Part shown: positions 1 to 7,846 of the stretch, piece after piece
Layout of the letters: the number at the start of each line of letters is the position of its first letter
Numbering within the stretch: position 1 is the first letter of the stretch
DNA from: Hyphomicrobium album
GTDB lineage: Bacteria; Pseudomonadota; Alphaproteobacteria; Rhizobiales; Hyphomicrobiaceae
Assembly (NCBI RefSeq): GCF_009708035.1
Contig: NZ_WMBQ01000001.1
Span: 558,001-622,000 of the forward strand
Length of the DNA stretch: 64,000 bases
Direction of reading: 5' to 3'
Translations under genes and position numbers: made by a program
The notes under the pieces: model-generated
What the model saw: the letters and a program-made list of their open reading frames with translations, nothing else
Told to the model about the DNA's origin: nothing
Database searches by the model: none

Positions 1-50
1 CGCCGGTCCTCGACGTTCTGGCTCTCGCGATCATCGTCACCGTAGCGCAT
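1..50 (-). CDS. Neutral zinc metallopeptidase (YpfJ-like), N-terminal fragment cut by window edge
   Basis: Only the first 16 complete codons are inside the window, reading MRYGDDDRESQNVEDR on the minus strand from an ATG at 50. This closely resembles the conserved start of the YpfJ/KPN_02809 family of putative neutral zinc metallopeptidases, which typically begin MRW...RRESDNVEDRR. A GGAG ribosome site lies 7 bases upstream of the ATG. The catalytic HExxH region would lie outside the window, so the call rests on the N-terminal motif alone. The 161 bases between this start and the next gene hold no other gene that I can see. Confidence 0.5.
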   Translation of the reverse strand, partial: MRYGDDDRESQNVEDR

Positions 51-211
51 GGCTGATCTCCGACGGTTGAACGGAGCCTCGGTTGGGCGCTGCGACGTCC
101 GTCGGCGTCACCGCGAAGCACATTGTGCCCGGGGAGGCCGACGAGTGACAAGTGCTGGACAGCAGCTCCGCCAAAGAGACCGCCGGCAAGACCCTGGAAC
201 CGGGGCACTGG

Positions 212-1666
212 TCAGGTTTTCGCTGATTCCGGCAGCGGCGGTGGGAGGGCCGGTGTTTCCTGGTCGGCGGCAGTCGCCCGCGCCTTTCCCTTGAGCTTCA
301 GAAGTCCGCGGACCGTTCGCGACGCGACGACGATGCCCTCGTTCGCGTACGCCTCGTGGTTGCGCTCGATCTCCTTGGGTTCATAGCGGTAGTTGACCAT
401 CAGCCCGTGGGCTTCCCGCATGCTCTTTTGCGAGGTGTCGGCGAGGAAGTTGATGCGCTCGAGCCGCGCTCCGTTACCAAGATGGAAGCGGGATACGGGA
501 TCGACGGGGCGGCCGTCGAAGCCCTTGGCGAGAAGGAAATAGTGTGCCGCGAGCGCCATCATCGCCGTCTCGATCGCCGCGAACTCGGAATCGTCCTCGC
601 CGTTCGGCCAGCCGGCGCGGCGGATGAGCTTGATAAGTGCCCGTGCCTCCTCGGCAACCGGGTGATTGTCCTTCTGAGCTACCTTATCGAGCCACGCGGC
701 AAACTGGGGTACCGGCGACAAGGTCACGAAATTCTTGAGGCTCGGCACCTCGCGCGCCAGCTCCTCGACGACCTGCTTCAAGAGGAAATTGCCGAAGCTG
801 ATTCCCTTGAGGCCCTCCTGGCAGTTGGAGATCGAATAGAACACGGCCGTGGTCGGCGGCTTGTCGATCGCTTCGGCATGCGGCTCTTCCAGGACCTGGC
901 CGATGGCGTCGGGCATCTCCCGCAACAAGGCCACCTCGACGAACACCAACGGCTCGTCCACCAGGGAGGGATGGAAGAACGCGAAGCAGCGTCGATCGGC
1001 GGGATCGAGGCGGCGGCGCAGGTCGTCCCAGCCCTGGATCTCGTGCACCGCCTCGTAGCGGATTATTTTATCGAGGATCGCTGCCGGCGTGTTCCAGTCG
1101 ATGCGGCGCAGTACCAGGAAGCCGCGGTTGAACCACACGTAGAGGAGCCGGCGCAGGTCGGCGTCGACGGCCGCGAGATCGGTCTCTGCCGGCAGCAGGC
1201 CCAAGAGGTCACGCCGCATTCCCACGATCTCGGGCGTGGCACCGGGTGCGAGATTCAAGCGTCGGAAGAACTCGGTACGCGGGCTCTCCAGCGCCTTCTG
1301 CAGCTTGGCGAGCGAGTCTGGCGTCGGATCGTCGAGGTGCGTCCGCGCCGCCTCGGCGACGCGCACAGGGTCGGGTTGCATCTGCGTCGCCAGGAAGCGG
1401 AAGAACGTCAGCCGCGCGGCGCCATCAAGTCTTGCGTACTGGTCGAGGAGCTCGCGTGCGATCGCGACCCCCGACGCCTCGCCCCGTCCGGAGACGAGGG
1501 CGCGTGACAGTTCCTCGACATTCTCACCCGCGTCGATCCCGAATAGTGACTTGGGGAGTAGCGAGCGGCCTTGCTCGGCGACCGAGCTCAGCAGCTCCTG
1601 GAGAAACGAGACGTTCAAAGCCTGGTCCTTCGCCTGAGGGCCTGATGCGGACATTAGCGCACCCAT
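212..1666 (-). CDS. Malonyl-CoA decarboxylase
   Basis: Converts malonyl-CoA to acetyl-CoA and CO2, which disposes of malonyl-CoA or allows malonate use. The 484-residue length fits the family. An N-terminal helical region (about 1-180) is followed by the GNAT-like catalytic part. Recognisable blocks are FHPSLVDEPLVFVEVAL (231-247), FYSISNCQEGLKG (276-288, holding the candidate catalytic serine), TLSPVP (315-320) and RFHLGNGA with the candidate catalytic His395. The first ATG at 1666 has no clear ribosome site; a second ATG at 1654 is an alternative. No malonyl-CoA synthetase or malonate transporter is adjacent, so the substrate source is unknown. Family assignment is firm; the physiological role is inference. 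Confidence 0.93.
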   Translation of the reverse strand: MGALMSASGPQAKDQALNVSFLQELLSSVAEQGRSLLPKSLFGIDAGENVEELSRALVSGRGEASGVAIARELLDQYARLDGAARLTFFRFLATQMQPDPVRVAEAARTHLDDPTPDSLAKLQKALESPRTEFFRRLNLAPGATPEIVGMRRDLLGLLPAETDLAAVDADLRRLLYVWFNRGFLVLRRIDWNTPAAILDKIIRYEAVHEIQGWDDLRRRLDPADRRCFAFFHPSLVDEPLVFVEVALLREMPDAIGQVLEEPHAEAIDKPPTTAVFYSISNCQEGLKGISFGNFLLKQVVEELAREVPSLKNFVTLSPVPQFAAWLDKVAQKDNHPVAEEARALIKLIRRAGWPNGEDDSEFAAIETAMMALAAHYFLLAKGFDGRPVDPVSRFHLGNGARLERINFLADTSQKSMREAHGLMVNYRYEPKEIERNHEAYANEGIVVASRTVRGLLKLKGKARATAADQETPALPPPLPESAKT

Positions 1667-1726
1667 GAGCTAAGAGGACTGCAGCACAGCGGCACACGTG
1701 GGACGTGGTGGTGGCTTTACTACGGC

Positions 1727-2029
1727 TCAAGTGTCGTCCGTCAGATCGACTGCACGGTACGTGAGCACACGCCGCGATTTCGTCCACGGATCGGTGAGCA
1801 CGCGGAAGTCTGCGTAGTGCGGCATCTCCCGGTGCGCGAGGTGCGCCGCCTCGTCGTCATAGATCTGATAAAGAAGGAACGCCGCGCCCTCGAGCGGGTC
1901 GACACTGATGTCATATCTCTGACATCCGGCCTCGCGCTCCCGGCAGGTGCGGGCATGAACGCGCAACGCACCCGCCAATTCGTCCTGCCGCCCGCCCTCG
2001 GCCTCGAGAAATACGACAACCACGAACAT
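1727..2029 (-). CDS. Antibiotic biosynthesis monooxygenase (ABM) domain protein, YgiN-like
   Basis: A 100-residue single-domain protein with the ABM ferredoxin-like fold pattern: an initial strand MFVVVVFLEA, a helix rich in charged residues, the GCQRYDISVDP strand, and FLLYQIYDDEAAHLAH followed by the HYADFRV stretch typical of quinol-monooxygenase-like proteins. GAGGGG upstream of the ATG at 2029 is a good ribosome site. Such proteins act on quinones or other aromatic compounds or have no known substrate. It may be co-transcribed with the malonyl-CoA decarboxylase 60 bases downstream, but no functional link is evident. Confidence 0.8.
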   Translation of the reverse strand: MFVVVVFLEAEGGRQDELAGALRVHARTCREREAGCQRYDISVDPLEGAAFLLYQIYDDEAAHLAHREMPHYADFRVLTDPWTKSRRVLTYRAVDLTDDT

Positions 2030-2126
2030 GCAGCTTCCCCTCGTCGCCTTCGGACGCCCGTTAACTATTCGTAAACCTATTGCGATGACATTTCATTAAC
2101 CAAGGCCCCAGCGTCACGGATCGGAC

Positions 2127-2615
2127 ATGGAAGCTTTCCCCGGCATCGAGCGGATGACGTCGAGCCTCTCAGAGGCCAACAACGACACAGGCCGTACGGC
2201 CTTCTGCGGCCCCTACGTTCTGTCGGCGATCACCGGCTACCCGATCTCCAAGATCGAGGAAATCATCCGGACGGACCGCAATTGCACGCGCAAGACGGTC
2301 GTCAAAGGGACCGGCTCAGACGAGGTCGCCGCCGCCCTTGCCCAGTTCGGCTACGACATGACGCTGAAAGAGACCTACATGGCCAAGCCGCGCAAGGAGC
2401 GGCCGACGTTATGGGCGTGGATGCAGAAGCCGCGCAACGTCTGGGCGCACTACATCCTCGCCGTCCACAAGGGCAAGGAGGGCCACTGGATCCTCGTGAA
2501 GGGGGTCAAGATGTGCGACACCTACACGGAGGGGCGCTGGACATTCGTGTGCGACGGCCCGCACCGCGGCGCCCGCATCATGGAAATTTTCGAAGTGCGG
2601 AAGTCGCTCGGCTAG
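2127..2615 (+). CDS. Unknown protein with a papain/C39-like Cys-His-Asp arrangement
   Basis: A 162-residue protein I do not recognise. Cys27 sits in TAFCGPYVLSAITG, where a cysteine begins a helix as in papain-like and C39-like peptidases. His120 sits in EGHWILVKG and Asp131 in MCDTYTEG, in the order and approximate spacing of a Cys-His-Asp triad. The C-terminal half has alternating hydrophobic strands. There is no signal peptide, so a cytoplasmic or injected location is likely. The start could also be the ATG at 2154, which has a GAGCGG upstream. A bacteriophage or toxin-like origin is possible but not shown; the neighbours are chromosomal housekeeping genes. Confidence 0.6.
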   Translation: MEAFPGIERMTSSLSEANNDTGRTAFCGPYVLSAITGYPISKIEEIIRTDRNCTRKTVVKGTGSDEVAAALAQFGYDMTLKETYMAKPRKERPTLWAWMQKPRNVWAHYILAVHKGKEGHWILVKGVKMCDTYTEGRWTFVCDGPHRGARIMEIFEVRKSLG

Positions 2616-2733
2616 CCGGTGAGGCTCCCGAGTATCGGGCCGGCTCGTGCAAATTCGCCGCGCCAGATCAATGAATTGGGAACGTGTCCGGCACACATTC
2701 GGGGCCGCGCGCCACGCCTCGATGGAGGGCCCA

Positions 2734-3222
2734 ATGAACCGTCTCCGCACCGTCATAGTCAGCCTTGCAGTGCTCGTCAGCGCCACCGCCGCTGCCGAAG
2801 CCACACCCACCGACGACAGCAAGGAGATTTCCGTTTGCCTCGAAGGGGCGAAGGGAGACGCCGGGCGCGAACGCGCCTGCATCGATACCGTCGCCGGTCC
2901 ATGCATGAAGAAGCCGGAGGGTCAGTCGACTCCCGGCATGGTCGATTGCATCATGGGCGAGACCAAGGCGTGGGATGACATCCTCAATGCGGAGTACAAG
3001 CGCCTCCTGCCGCTGTTGAAGGACGAGGCCGCCGGCGACGTGAAGAAGGCGCAGCGGTTGTGGATCGAAGCGCGTGACGCCGATTGTCGTGTGCCCTATT
3101 ATTTCTACGACGGCGGAACCATCGTGAAGATCCTCGGCGCCGAGTGCGAGCGCAACCACACGGCCGATCGGGCGATCCTCATCAAGAGCTGGCGCGAGAT
3201 GGCGCAGGGCGACGACCAGTAG
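2734..3222 (+). CDS. LprI-like (DUF1311) secreted protein, copy 1
   Basis: A 162-residue protein with an N-terminal signal peptide (MNRLRTVIVSLAVLVSATAAAEA) and a DUF1311/lysozyme-inhibitor LprI-type domain. The family signature is the stretch LNAEYKRLLPLL followed by AQRLWIEARDADC. Cysteines in the mature part (ACIDT, GPCMKK, DCIMG, DADC, AECERN) are spaced for disulfides in the periplasm. The start chosen has GGAGGG at 2724-2729; a longer reading frame from 2647 lacks a signal peptide at its start. It is followed 9 bases later by a clear paralogue. LprI proteins can inhibit lysozyme, but that activity is not assured here. Confidence 0.85.
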   Translation: MNRLRTVIVSLAVLVSATAAAEATPTDDSKEISVCLEGAKGDAGRERACIDTVAGPCMKKPEGQSTPGMVDCIMGETKAWDDILNAEYKRLLPLLKDEAAGDVKKAQRLWIEARDADCRVPYYFYDGGTIVKILGAECERNHTADRAILIKSWREMAQGDDQ

Positions 3223-3231
3223 GGATTACGA

Positions 3232-3732
3232 ATGTCATCGACTTCGCGGCTGCCGCTTTGGAGACTGGCAGTCTGTTGCCTCGCGCTTCTCGTCGCGTGC
3301 ACGCTTCCCGCCGCCGCGGATGATGCCGCCGTCATCGAGGCGTGCCTGAAAAGCGCCGACGCCGACAACGGTAAGCCGCACGACTGCATCGGCCGCATCG
3401 CCGACGCCTGCCTCGACAAGCCGGAAAACCAGTCCACCCACGCGATGAGCGCCTGCTCCAACAGGGAGGCGGAGATCTGGGACAGCCTGCTCAACACCGA
3501 GTATCAGCGGCTGCTCGGCGCCGTCGAGGGGAAGGCGAAGGACGACATCGTCAAGGCGCAGCGCCAGTGGATCGGCCTGCGCGACGCCGACTGTGCCATC
3601 TCCTATGAGCTGTTCGACGGCGGCACCATGGCGCAGCCGATCGGCGCCAACTGCCTGATGGCCAATACGGCTGAGCGCATGCTGCAGGTGCGCGCCTGGC
3701 GCATGATGGTGCAGCCGGAAGACAACAATTGA
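3232..3732 (+). CDS. LprI-like (DUF1311) secreted protein, copy 2
   Basis: A 166-residue paralogue of the preceding gene: the same signal peptide plus DUF1311 layout and shared landmarks CLDKPENQST, LNTEYQRLLGAV, AQRQWIGLRDADC and FDGGTM. The copies differ at many positions, so the tandem duplication is old. The signal peptide spans roughly residues 1-29 and ends in AAAD; ACTLP inside it is lipobox-like, so lipoprotein status is possible. The gap to copy 1 is only 9 bases, so the two are very probably one transcript. Role: periplasmic or cell-surface protein of unknown target, with lysozyme inhibition as the family precedent. Confidence 0.85.
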   Translation: MSSTSRLPLWRLAVCCLALLVACTLPAAADDAAVIEACLKSADADNGKPHDCIGRIADACLDKPENQSTHAMSACSNREAEIWDSLLNTEYQRLLGAVEGKAKDDIVKAQRQWIGLRDADCAISYELFDGGTMAQPIGANCLMANTAERMLQVRAWRMMVQPEDNN

Positions 3733-3747
3733 CGCTGAGGCGCGTCA
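3730..3747. terminator. Short convergent hairpin between LprI pair and efp
   Basis: TGACGC and GCGTCA form 6-bp inverted arms around a 6-base loop. The left arm begins with the TGA stop of the LprI-like gene and the right arm ends with the stop of efp on the other strand. It could act as a minimal bidirectional end of transcription, though no T-run follows on either side. Confidence 0.35.
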
Positions 3748-4314
3748 GTCCTTGGCGCGCTCCACGTAGGAGCCATCGACCGTCATGATGACGACGCGCG
3801 TACCGGTGCCGATGTGCGGGGGAACCATGATGCGCGCCCCGTTTGCCAGCTTCGCGGGCTTGTAGGAAGACGATGCCGTCTGGCCCTTCACCACCGGATC
3901 GGCCTCGACGATCTCCAGCGTCACGCGCGCCGGCAGCTCGATGGCGATCGGCACGCTCTCGTGCAGGGACACCGAGCAGGTCATGCCTTCCTGCAGCCAC
4001 TGCGCCTGATCGCCGACCACATCCTTCGAGACGATGATCTGGTCGTAGGTCTCCGGATGCATGAACGTGTAGCCGTGGTCATCCTCGAACAGGTAGTTGT
4101 AATCCTTCTCGTCGAGGTAGGCGCGCTCCACCTGGTCGGTCGTGCGGTAGCGCTCGGTGACCTTCACGCCGTCGGCGATGCGCCGCATCTCGAGATGCGT
4201 GACGGGCGTGCCCTTGCCGGGATGAATGTTCTCGGCGTGGATGACGACGGCGAGCTTGCCGTCGAGATCGAGCACATTGCCCTTGCGCACCGATGAGGCG
4301 ATGACCTTAGCCAC
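3745..4314 (-). CDS. efp: Elongation factor P
   Basis: EF-P relieves ribosome stalling at polyproline. All three beta-barrel domains are present, with C-terminal [20 protein letters not shown] chose the GTG at 4314 over the ATG at 4326. The GTG has GGAG six bases upstream, gives the usual N-terminus MAKVIASS, gives 189 residues (E. coli 188), and places the modified lysine of HPGKGTP at position 34 exactly as in E. coli. With epmA just upstream in divergent orientation and an epmB-type gene 3.5 kb away, the lysine is probably beta-lysylated. The ATG alternative would add four residues. Identity is secure. Confidence 0.95.
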   Translation of the reverse strand: MAKVIASSVRKGNVLDLDGKLAVVIHAENIHPGKGTPVTHLEMRRIADGVKVTERYRTTDQVERAYLDEKDYNYLFEDDHGYTFMHPETYDQIIVSKDVVGDQAQWLQEGMTCSVSLHESVPIAIELPARVTLEIVEADPVVKGQTASSSYKPAKLANGARIMVPPHIGTGTRVVIMTVDGSYVERAKD

Positions 4315-4444
4315 GAAATGCTCCATTGCAGAGGGCCGGCGCCGGCGCTTAGGCGCGTTCGCGATCGGCCGATAGGGGAAACTTGCGGGCTCTCATACCC
4401 TTTCCGGTGGCAAAGGCCAAGGCGGTGCCCTCCGGGGTGCAATA

Positions 4445-4541
4445 CCGTCATCCCGGCACTTGTTGCCGGGTTCCATCTCGCGTCTGGGACGGAGCCTGCG
4501 GCACGATGGATCCAGGGGACAAACCCCGGGATGACGACGGT
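4445..4541. repeat. Palindromic intergenic repeat element (REP/RPE-like)
   Basis: About 97 bases bounded by a perfect 11-bp inverted repeat, CGTCATCCCGG at 4446-4456 and CCGGGATGACG at 4526-4536. Further internal pairing includes CCCGGCACTTGTTGCCGGG. The text resembles the short GTCATCCCGG...CCGGGATGAC elements scattered in many alphaproteobacterial genomes. It fills the space between the divergent efp and epmA genes. No second copy was found in this window by eye. Confidence 0.65.
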
Positions 4542-4576
4542 GGGCGAGATGGGGTGAGTTGGTTTAGACAGACGCC

Positions 4577-5611
4577 ATGAGCGCTGATCGCCCCTGGTGG
4601 ACCCCGGACGTCTATGCCGATCGCAGACCCCTGCTCGCCGCGCGGGCTAGGATTAAGGCGGCGATCCGCCGCTGGTTCGAGGCACAGGGCTTTATCGAGG
4701 TGGAGACCGCTTGCCTGCAGGTCTCGCCCGGCAACGAAGCGCACCTGCACGCGTTCGCCACCGAGCAGATCGCGCCCGATCTTTCCCGGCGTCGCCTCTA
4801 CCTGCACACCTCGCCCGAGATCGCCTGCAAGAAGCTGCTTGCTGCCGGCGAACGGCAGATCTTCACCTTCGCTCCGGTCTTCCGCAATCGCGAGCGCGGC
4901 GCGCTGCACGCGCCCGAGTTCACCATGCTCGAATGGTATCGCGCCGATGCACCCTACGAGGCGGTGATGGAGGATTGCGCCGCCCTCTTGAAGCTCGCGA
5001 CGGAGACGGCCGACAACCGCTTCGTCTCCTGGCATGGCGTAACGTGCAATCCACGCACCACGCCTGAGCGGCTCACCGTGGCAGACGCATTCAACCGCTA
5101 TGCCGGCATCGATCTTCTCGCCACCATCGATGATCGCAACGCGCTGGCAGCCGCGGCGGATGCGGCCGGCATCACCGTGCGCGGCGACGACACCTGGGCC
5201 GACATTTTCTCAAAGTTGCTCACGGCGCTGATCGAACCGAAACTCGGCAACGGCCGCGCGACGTTGCTCACCGAATATCCGGCGAGCGAGGCGCCGCTCG
5301 CGCGACCGAGCGCGCACGATGCGCGCGTCGCCGAGCGTTTCGAGCTCTATTGCTGCGGGGTCGAGCTGGCCAACGGTTTCGGCGAGCTCACCGATCCCGA
5401 GTTGCAGCGCCGCCGCCTCGAAGCCGAGATGGACAAGAAAGAGGAGCGCTACGGCGAGCGCTACCCGATTGACGACGACTTCATCGCCGCGTTGTCACAC
5501 ATGCCGCCGACGTCGGGGTGCGCACTCGGCTTCGACCGGCTTGTCATGCTCGCTGTCGGCGCCACGCGCATCGACCAGGTCCTATGGACGCCGCCGCCGC
5601 GCGACACTTGA
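4577..5611 (+). CDS. epmA: EF-P lysine lysyltransferase (EpmA/GenX/PoxA)
   Basis: A class II lysyl-tRNA-synthetase-like enzyme that lacks the anticodon-binding domain and attaches (R)-beta-lysine to EF-P. The 344 residues match the short EpmA form (E. coli 325) rather than a full LysS (about 500). Class II motif 2 is visible as FRNRERGALHAPEFTMLEWYRA-type sequence around residues 98-119, and motif 3 as GCALGFDRLVMLAVG near the C-terminus, followed by the family-typical ending DQVLWTPPPRDT. The TSPEIACKKLLAAG block is also characteristic. It lies divergent to efp and upstream of an ArsR-type gene. Confidence 0.93.
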   Translation: MSADRPWWTPDVYADRRPLLAARARIKAAIRRWFEAQGFIEVETACLQVSPGNEAHLHAFATEQIAPDLSRRRLYLHTSPEIACKKLLAAGERQIFTFAPVFRNRERGALHAPEFTMLEWYRADAPYEAVMEDCAALLKLATETADNRFVSWHGVTCNPRTTPERLTVADAFNRYAGIDLLATIDDRNALAAAADAAGITVRGDDTWADIFSKLLTALIEPKLGNGRATLLTEYPASEAPLARPSAHDARVAERFELYCCGVELANGFGELTDPELQRRRLEAEMDKKEERYGERYPIDDDFIAALSHMPPTSGCALGFDRLVMLAVGATRIDQVLWTPPPRDT

Positions 5612-5662
5612 CGCAACCTTCCCAAACTGGACTTTGGCTGACGAAGCGCCATATTTCCGCCT

Positions 5663-5956
5663 ATGCCGAACTCGCGCGACCAGCACCTCTCCGACAAGCA
5701 ATTCGCCCTCATCGCCCGCGCGCTTGCCGAGCCGCGCCGCTATCAGATCCTCGAGCAGATCGGGGCGGCCGAGAATGCACTCCCCTGCGCCGCCCTCCTC
5801 GATACGCACGAGGTGAGCGCCGCGACGCTGTCGCATCACTTGAAGGAGCTCGAGACGGCAGGCTTGATCGAGGTCACCCGCTCCGGCAAGTGCATGAGCA
5901 TGAACGTCAACCGCCTCATTTTGCGGGCGTATCTCTCGCGCCTGGCGAAGATCTAA
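5663..5956 (+). CDS. ArsR-family transcriptional regulator
   Basis: A 97-residue winged-helix protein. The helix-turn-helix region reads [20 protein letters not shown] (about residues 53-72), followed by the wing [14 protein letters not shown], as in ArsR/SmtB repressors. One cysteine (Cys36) lies in the dimerisation helix and another in GKCM; neither forms the classic CVC metal site, so a metal-sensing role is not supported. It follows epmA by 51 bases and precedes an SDR gene in the same direction. A plausible but unproven target is the SDR gene or itself. Confidence 0.85.
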   Translation: MPNSRDQHLSDKQFALIARALAEPRRYQILEQIGAAENALPCAALLDTHEVSAATLSHHLKELETAGLIEVTRSGKCMSMNVNRLILRAYLSRLAKI

Positions 5957-6060
5957 CCCCCAACAATCCGCCGCACCCCTCCCGGGTCTTGATCCCGTCC
6001 GAGCTGATCCTTAGATGCCCATCGAATAGATGATGGTCTAATTATCGGGAGACGGGTGTG

Positions 6061-6810
6061 ATGGGAAAGCTTAGCGGTAAGGTCGCCGTCGTTACCGGCG
6101 CGTCCAAGGGTATTGGTGCCGGCATTGCCAAGGCGCTGGCGGCGGAAGGCGCCGCGGTGGTCGTCAACTATGCATCGAGCCGTGAAGGCGCCGACAAGGT
6201 CGTCGCCGATATCACGTCAAAGGGCGGCAAGGCCGTCGCCGTCGGCGGCGACGTCGCCAAGGCCGCTGACGTCAAGTCGCTGTTCGACGCGACGCAGAAG
6301 GCATTCGGCAAGGTTGACGTGCTCGTCAACAACGCCGGCGTGTACAAATTCGCCCCCATTGAGGACGTCACCGAGGCGGACTACCGCTGGCATTTCGACA
6401 TCAACGTTCTCGGACCACTGCTGACGATCAAGGAGGCGCTCAAGCACTTTCCGGCTGAGGGCGGCTCGATCATCAATGTGAGTTCGGTCGCGGCTTTCAG
6501 CCCCACACCGACCGCTGCCGTCTACTCTGGCACCAAGGGCGCGCTCGATACGATCAGCCTCGTGCTTGCGCACGAGCTCGGCGCGAGAAATGTGCGCGTC
6601 AACTCACTAAACCCGGGCGGCGTCGAGACGGAAGGCACGCACAGTATCGGCGTCATCGGCAGCGAGTTCGAGAAAGACATCGTCCGGCGGACGCCACTCG
6701 GGCGGATGGGCCAGCCGGACGACATCGCCAAGGTGGCCGTGTTTCTCGCTTCGGACGATTCCGCCTGGGTGACCGGCGAGCGCCTCACCGCCTCGGGCGG
6801 CCTCCGCTAG
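6061..6810 (+). CDS. SDR-family NAD(P)-dependent oxidoreductase
   Basis: A classical short-chain dehydrogenase of 249 residues. It shows TGASKGIG for cofactor binding near the N-terminus, NNAGVY around residue 90, the catalytic serine region INVSSVAAF, and Tyr-x3-Lys as YSGTKGA. The sequence NYASSREGADKVV after the second strand suggests preference for NADPH. The C-terminus GERLTASGGLR matches the FabG/3-oxoacyl-reductase-like and glucose dehydrogenase-like groups. GGGAG at 6047-6051 serves either the GTG at 6058 or the ATG at 6061; I chose the ATG. Substrate is unknown. It may be controlled by the ArsR protein encoded just upstream. Confidence 0.9.
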   Translation: MGKLSGKVAVVTGASKGIGAGIAKALAAEGAAVVVNYASSREGADKVVADITSKGGKAVAVGGDVAKAADVKSLFDATQKAFGKVDVLVNNAGVYKFAPIEDVTEADYRWHFDINVLGPLLTIKEALKHFPAEGGSIINVSSVAAFSPTPTAAVYSGTKGALDTISLVLAHELGARNVRVNSLNPGGVETEGTHSIGVIGSEFEKDIVRRTPLGRMGQPDDIAKVAVFLASDDSAWVTGERLTASGGLR

Positions 6811-6818
6811 AACGCCAA

Positions 6819-6853
6819 GCTCCATGGCGGCCGAGACCAAGCCGCCATGGAGC
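6819..6853. terminator. Strong 13-bp hairpin between convergent SDR and barrel genes
   Basis: GCTCCATGGCGGC (6819-6831) is repeated perfectly inverted at 6841-6853 around a 9-base loop. It lies between two converging genes, where a bidirectional terminator is expected. There is no T-run on either side, so the hairpin may instead stabilise 3' ends. Confidence 0.65.
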
Positions 6854-6886
6854 AGGCACCCCCCAGCCCCCACGTTCGACGAAGGG

Positions 6887-7648
6887 CTATTGCCCCCACT
6901 TGAGGCTGTTGAACCGGTAGTTGATACCCGCGCGCACGAGCGATCCGTCCGTCTCGACGTTCCAGGTATTGGCGCCGATGCCGGTGCCGGCCGGTGTGGT
7001 GAGGTTCACTGACCCGAGGTCGTAATAGAGATATTCGATCTTTGCCGTCCACGGGCCTTCGATCGTGGCCTCGAGACCGCCGCCGATCGTCCACCCGTTG
7101 CGGAAGCCGGAATTCGATGCGCTGACCACGGGCGTCGAACAGAAGACGTCGCAGGCTTCGAGCACCGATACCTCAGTCTCCGAGCCGAGATAGCCGCCGG
7201 TCGCATACAGCATCCAACCGTTCATCAGAACGCCGAGGCGTCCCCGCAGCGTCAGATAGAGGCCAGCATCCGTGCTCGTCGAAGCGTCGTAGCCGAACGG
7301 CACGTAGTATCCGCCGCTGCCTGCGAGCCCCAGATTGCCGAGATCGGCCTCGATACCGTAGATCATCGGACCGAGCTGCCAATTGTAGCCGAGGGTGGCG
7401 CCTACCACGAGGCCACTCGGCGAGGAACTCCATGAATCGTCGAGCGTAACGCCCGTCTCCCCGTTCGCGGACGAGCTGCCCCAGGTTCCGCCGAGATGGG
7501 CTCCCAGGTAGAAGCCTCTCCAGCCATCGTTGACTGGGGTGTACGTCGGTGCGGCGTATTCGTAAGGGGCCCCGTCGCTCAAAGCCTGCTCGGCTACCCC
7601 GGCGATCGACGCGCACGCAACAAAAACTGCAAGCAAATGACGACGCAT
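6887..7648 (-). CDS. Outer-membrane beta-barrel protein (Omp25/Omp31-like)
   Basis: A 253-residue protein with a signal peptide (about 1-24, ending in QALS) and alternating amphipathic strands typical of 8-stranded barrels: WRGFYLGAHLGGTWG, SGLVVGATLGYNWQLG, MIYGIEADLG, WTIGGGLEATIEGPWTAKIEYLYYD and a C-terminal strand SLVRAGINYRF. This is the Omp25/Omp31-like porin family abundant in Hyphomicrobiales. GAGGAGG precedes the ATG. The final strand is followed by seven extra residues (NSLKWGQ), so the usual terminal aromatic is not last. It probably serves as an abundant surface protein; transport is not shown. Confidence 0.88.
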   Translation of the reverse strand: MRRHLLAVFVACASIAGVAEQALSDGAPYEYAAPTYTPVNDGWRGFYLGAHLGGTWGSSSANGETGVTLDDSWSSSPSGLVVGATLGYNWQLGPMIYGIEADLGNLGLAGSGGYYVPFGYDASTSTDAGLYLTLRGRLGVLMNGWMLYATGGYLGSETEVSVLEACDVFCSTPVVSASNSGFRNGWTIGGGLEATIEGPWTAKIEYLYYDLGSVNLTTPAGTGIGANTWNVETDGSLVRAGINYRFNSLKWGQ

Positions 7649-7846
7649 AAACGCCTCCTCACAATCCTCGGACTAAAGGGACGCATGCACTCGATGGCGC
7701 CATCCCTACGCGAAAAGAGGCGGTCTGTGGTCGAGTTGTCCCAGTGTGTCCCCACTATCAACATGCCCGGATGGGAACTTCGCTCGGTGTGGCGCGCGCG
7801 GCACTCTATGCTCGCCTGCACATGCGATGCTTGATCGGAGAGCGCC

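Noticed and set aside
356-1507. 383-codon plus-strand frame opposite the malonyl-CoA decarboxylase gene
   Set aside because: It is an antisense shadow of a GC-rich coding region; the minus-strand product is a clear family member.
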